Positions 61,740-64,000 of a DNA stretch of 64,000 nt are shown here, one piece after another. A program made the position numbers and the translations under genes. Location: assembly GCA_921293015.1 (NCBI GenBank), contig OV121097.1, forward strand, positions 32,179,929 to 32,243,928, in the 5' to 3' direction. The stretch comes from Phorcus lineatus. Taxonomy: Eukaryota; Mollusca; Gastropoda; Trochida; Trochidae. Within the stretch, counting starts at the first letter, position 1, and every line of letters begins with the position of its first letter. The notes under the pieces are model-generated. The model saw only the letters and a list, made by a program, of their open reading frames with translations. It had not been told where the DNA came from and searched no databases.

Positions 61740-63050
61740 GCACGGTATTAAGGTGAACCATTGCACCAACAACTTAATGAAATCAGAACCTGTATCTACT
61801 TTATAGAGCCAAATTATGGTCTTACTACCTCACACCTAAAATAGACTTTAAATCTGAATGTTGCATTCGAGACCAAAATTGTTTGGAACTAATTTATCTT
61901 ATATTCATTAGTCAAATGACATTTCTTCATCTCACTAATCATTGTCATGTTTGACACTCGCCGGTGATCATACCATATCAATAACTATAACGTTAAAATT
62001 CATTTAACAATTGTGACTTCTATTCAGACTTACATTACCTTGTCATTATTATTTTCTGATATGAGTAGATTTATTTCTACTTTTTATATGTTCGCAAATT
62101 GAAAACCGTCGCGAAGAAACTTTAAGGCAGCTACTATATCTTACACCAAGATCGATATTTGTTTCTTACAGTCCCAACTCTAGTTCGTCTTTTAACCTAT
62201 ATAAATGGAACTATGTTAACATATAGCATAACTGCGATCCTGATTTTTTTAAAATCATATCGTTCTGCTAAACTTTCATGTCCAGTATGAGTATCGAAGG
62301 TTTAACTTTCTGTAATATTGAAATATTAATGTAGAGTATACTGATCAGTTATCGTCCATGGCTCGAAAACTATGACAAATATGCTTATGGTATTCAAACC
62401 TAGATATATTGAGAAGAAAACTATCACTATTGATGTTTTACTCCTATCTAGAGTATTATTGTTAATTTTATCTGATCATATTTCGCTCAAGACCTTATCG
62501 CTTTAAAGATATATGAATGTAATCAAAACCAGGCCATATGGGAAGAAAAAGATATTCAGTGGCGGATCCATGAATGTTTGCGACATTACTTTAAGTTGTC
62601 TCTGATTAGATATCTAAAATGCCCCTTTTGAAAATCTTATAGAAGTCAGTTATGATGTACAGACTTCAACCTTCTCATTGCTTGAAATATCCGAAATATC
62701 TTTGTTTGTGATTTCAAACTCTTGAAAAAAGATAGTTGAATTTATTTGTTTGCGATTGAATACTAAAATGATGTGTTGGTTGTCAAACCTGAATTGAAAG
62801 AATTCACGGAAATGCTAACCTGCAACATTTTGTTCTGTATCATACTTGTTTCCATTATATTTGCACGTTTTTTCACATGTTCTTTAAGGAATAAGATTTC
62901 ATCCGTGGAAGTCACAGGATAACTCAGATGAGAGACATTATTAAAGAAAGTAATTCTTTTAAAGTGACATAATTGTTTTGAATGGAGGCCTCAATGTACA
63001 TAATAAGAACAATCTATGCTACCTTTATTAAACACATTGAACTCAACTCA
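61740..63050. other. Ly6 gene intron, remainder
   Basis: Intronic sequence between the LINE insertion and the domain 1 last exon; nothing recognised. Confidence 0.6.
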
Positions 63051-63051
63051 C

Positions 63052-63136
63052 CCAATGAGTCACAGAGAAGATTGTTGCAATGGCTAGTGTTGCAACACGA
63101 TTGGCAAGTTTCTGGCGCATTGATGAAGTTGCATTC
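63052..63136 (-). CDS. Ly6/uPAR gene, domain 1 last exon
   Basis: The exon reads ECNFINAPETC, then QSCCNTSHCNNLLC, then DSL, followed by one extra base. The C-x2-CC-x4-CN-x3-C ending is the diagnostic C-terminal knot of a three-finger domain. Acceptor AATACAG and donor TGG|GTGAGT are good. It starts in phase 0, matching the exon at 63852-63923, and ends one base into a codon. The next exon supplies exactly the two bases needed, giving GCG (Ala). Only eight residues separate the first Cys from CxxCC, which is much shorter than in domain 2. The 85-base length and both phases fit the model, so I consider it secure as an exon, though expression is unproven. Confidence 0.88.
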
Positions 63137-63851
63137 CTGTATTTGAAAGAAGAAAATCGATTGACAAAATAGATGGCATACACGAAATACTCATGATAAT
63201 ATACAACTATATACGTCAACCTTTATACTGATTCTGTCATATTATTTCTCACATTTAAGAGTAAATCCACCAAACATGAAAGGTCCTTTACGCCATGAGC
63301 TATAACCTTGACGTTTTTATATGCTTATGACGCCTTGATACTCTATGTAACATGAAAGGTCCATAATGAAATAACAAAAGTGTACTTGTTGATGAAAAGT
63401 ATAATTAATTATACCATTTCTCTATCTAAAATAATTACAACATAATTTATGTTTACCACATGAAATAAATCAAGTGATTGAGGGAGCTTAATTTATAGAT
63501 TATGCAAAAAAAATCTACAACATTTCACTATAGGTAAACACCCCTTTTAGAGTTGAACTACTAATAATTAATGTTTTAAAAAGAAAAATAATCCGTGCAT
63601 GCTACAAAACCGAAATTACATCTTTCTATTGTAATATATTGACTTCTAAAAAAACAGTGTAAAGACTCTAAGATAAAATGATTGTAATGTAATAACATTC
63701 TACTCAGTTGAGCACAGGCAGCGCTCATCTCTACTTCAGCAATTGTGGCCATGGAGATTTAGCTGTCGCGGGACAACAAAATAAAAGTGAAGAAACCTCA
63801 CACAATACGCAATTGGCTATAACCGTGACGTTTCTAAAGCTTACAACATAC

Positions 63852-63923
63852 CTTGATAGGTCGACATCCTAGTCGATATACTTCAGTATTGGTAGAGTCA
63901 TTGTAACGCTCGGTAAAGCAGAA
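63852..63923 (-). CDS. Ly6/uPAR gene, domain 1 middle exon
   Basis: This 72-base phase-0 exon reads FCFTERYNDSTNTEVYRLGCRPIK in two parts: a Cys-Phe start and a Gly-Cys near the end. It is bounded by a TTTCAG acceptor and an AAG|GTATGT donor. In Ly6/uPAR three-finger domains the middle loop typically has this Cys-x-x-(E/D) start and GC close, and the second domain of the same gene has a middle exon of exactly the same length (58255-58326). It is the most 5' exon visible; the exon for the first loop of domain 1 and the signal peptide should lie to the right of the window on the minus strand. The product is expected in the secretory pathway, with disulfides formed by its paired cysteines. Ligand unknown. 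Confidence 0.85.
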
Positions 63924-64000
63924 CTGAAATCGTGGTCACTTTGTATCGGAACATGAAATGAATTTTTCGAATATTTTCACCAACAACATTCATTTTTTTA

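Noticed and set aside
1-64000. CRISPR array, operon or phage-like system
   Set aside because: Repeats are not regularly spaced short palindromic units and the gene structure is intron-containing and eukaryotic.

Overview
The window looks like nuclear DNA of a lophotrochozoan animal, most likely a mollusc and possibly an abalone-like gastropod. This is an inference. It is AT-rich by eye, gene-poor, has GT-AG introns, several families of truncated LINEs and tRNA-derived SINEs with CTCAC-type tails, a Tc1 transposon, and exons of secreted cysteine-rich proteins of kinds common in molluscs. No prokaryotic organisation, CRISPR array or operon was seen.

Layout. 1-53.7 kb is mostly non-coding and is largely built from old segmental duplications. 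Three colinear copies of an 8-10 kb unit lie at about 2.0-10.3, 10.3-20.6 and 21.3-25.0 kb. Shorter paralogous pieces follow near 27.7-29.3, 44.0-47.5, 49.3-49.5 and 51.5-52.7 kb. Small, unusually well-kept blocks recur in them in the same order, notably one around CTGTAAATAGC. At about 30.3-32.7 kb a minus-strand gene encodes a PAN/apple-like domain and a YWTD-like beta-propeller domain. From 34.1 to 39.2 kb lies a decayed five-exon Crypton-type tyrosine recombinase element. A truncated LINE and a SINE sit in its intron, and another SINE has broken its catalytic exon. A frameshifted Tc1 transposase (41.7-42.7 kb) abuts an unrecognised coding remnant (42.69-43.39 kb).

The clearest host gene occupies 56.4 kb to the right edge on the minus strand. 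Five exons, each with matching GT-AG sites and reading phase, encode two tandem Ly6/uPAR (three-finger) domains of a probably secreted protein. Its 5' exons lie beyond the window. Several LINE and SINE insertions have perfect target-site duplications, which give a relative order of events.

Limits: all similarities were read by eye. Percent identities, database hits and expression were not available, and repeat boundaries are approximate unless set by a target-site duplication or splice site.
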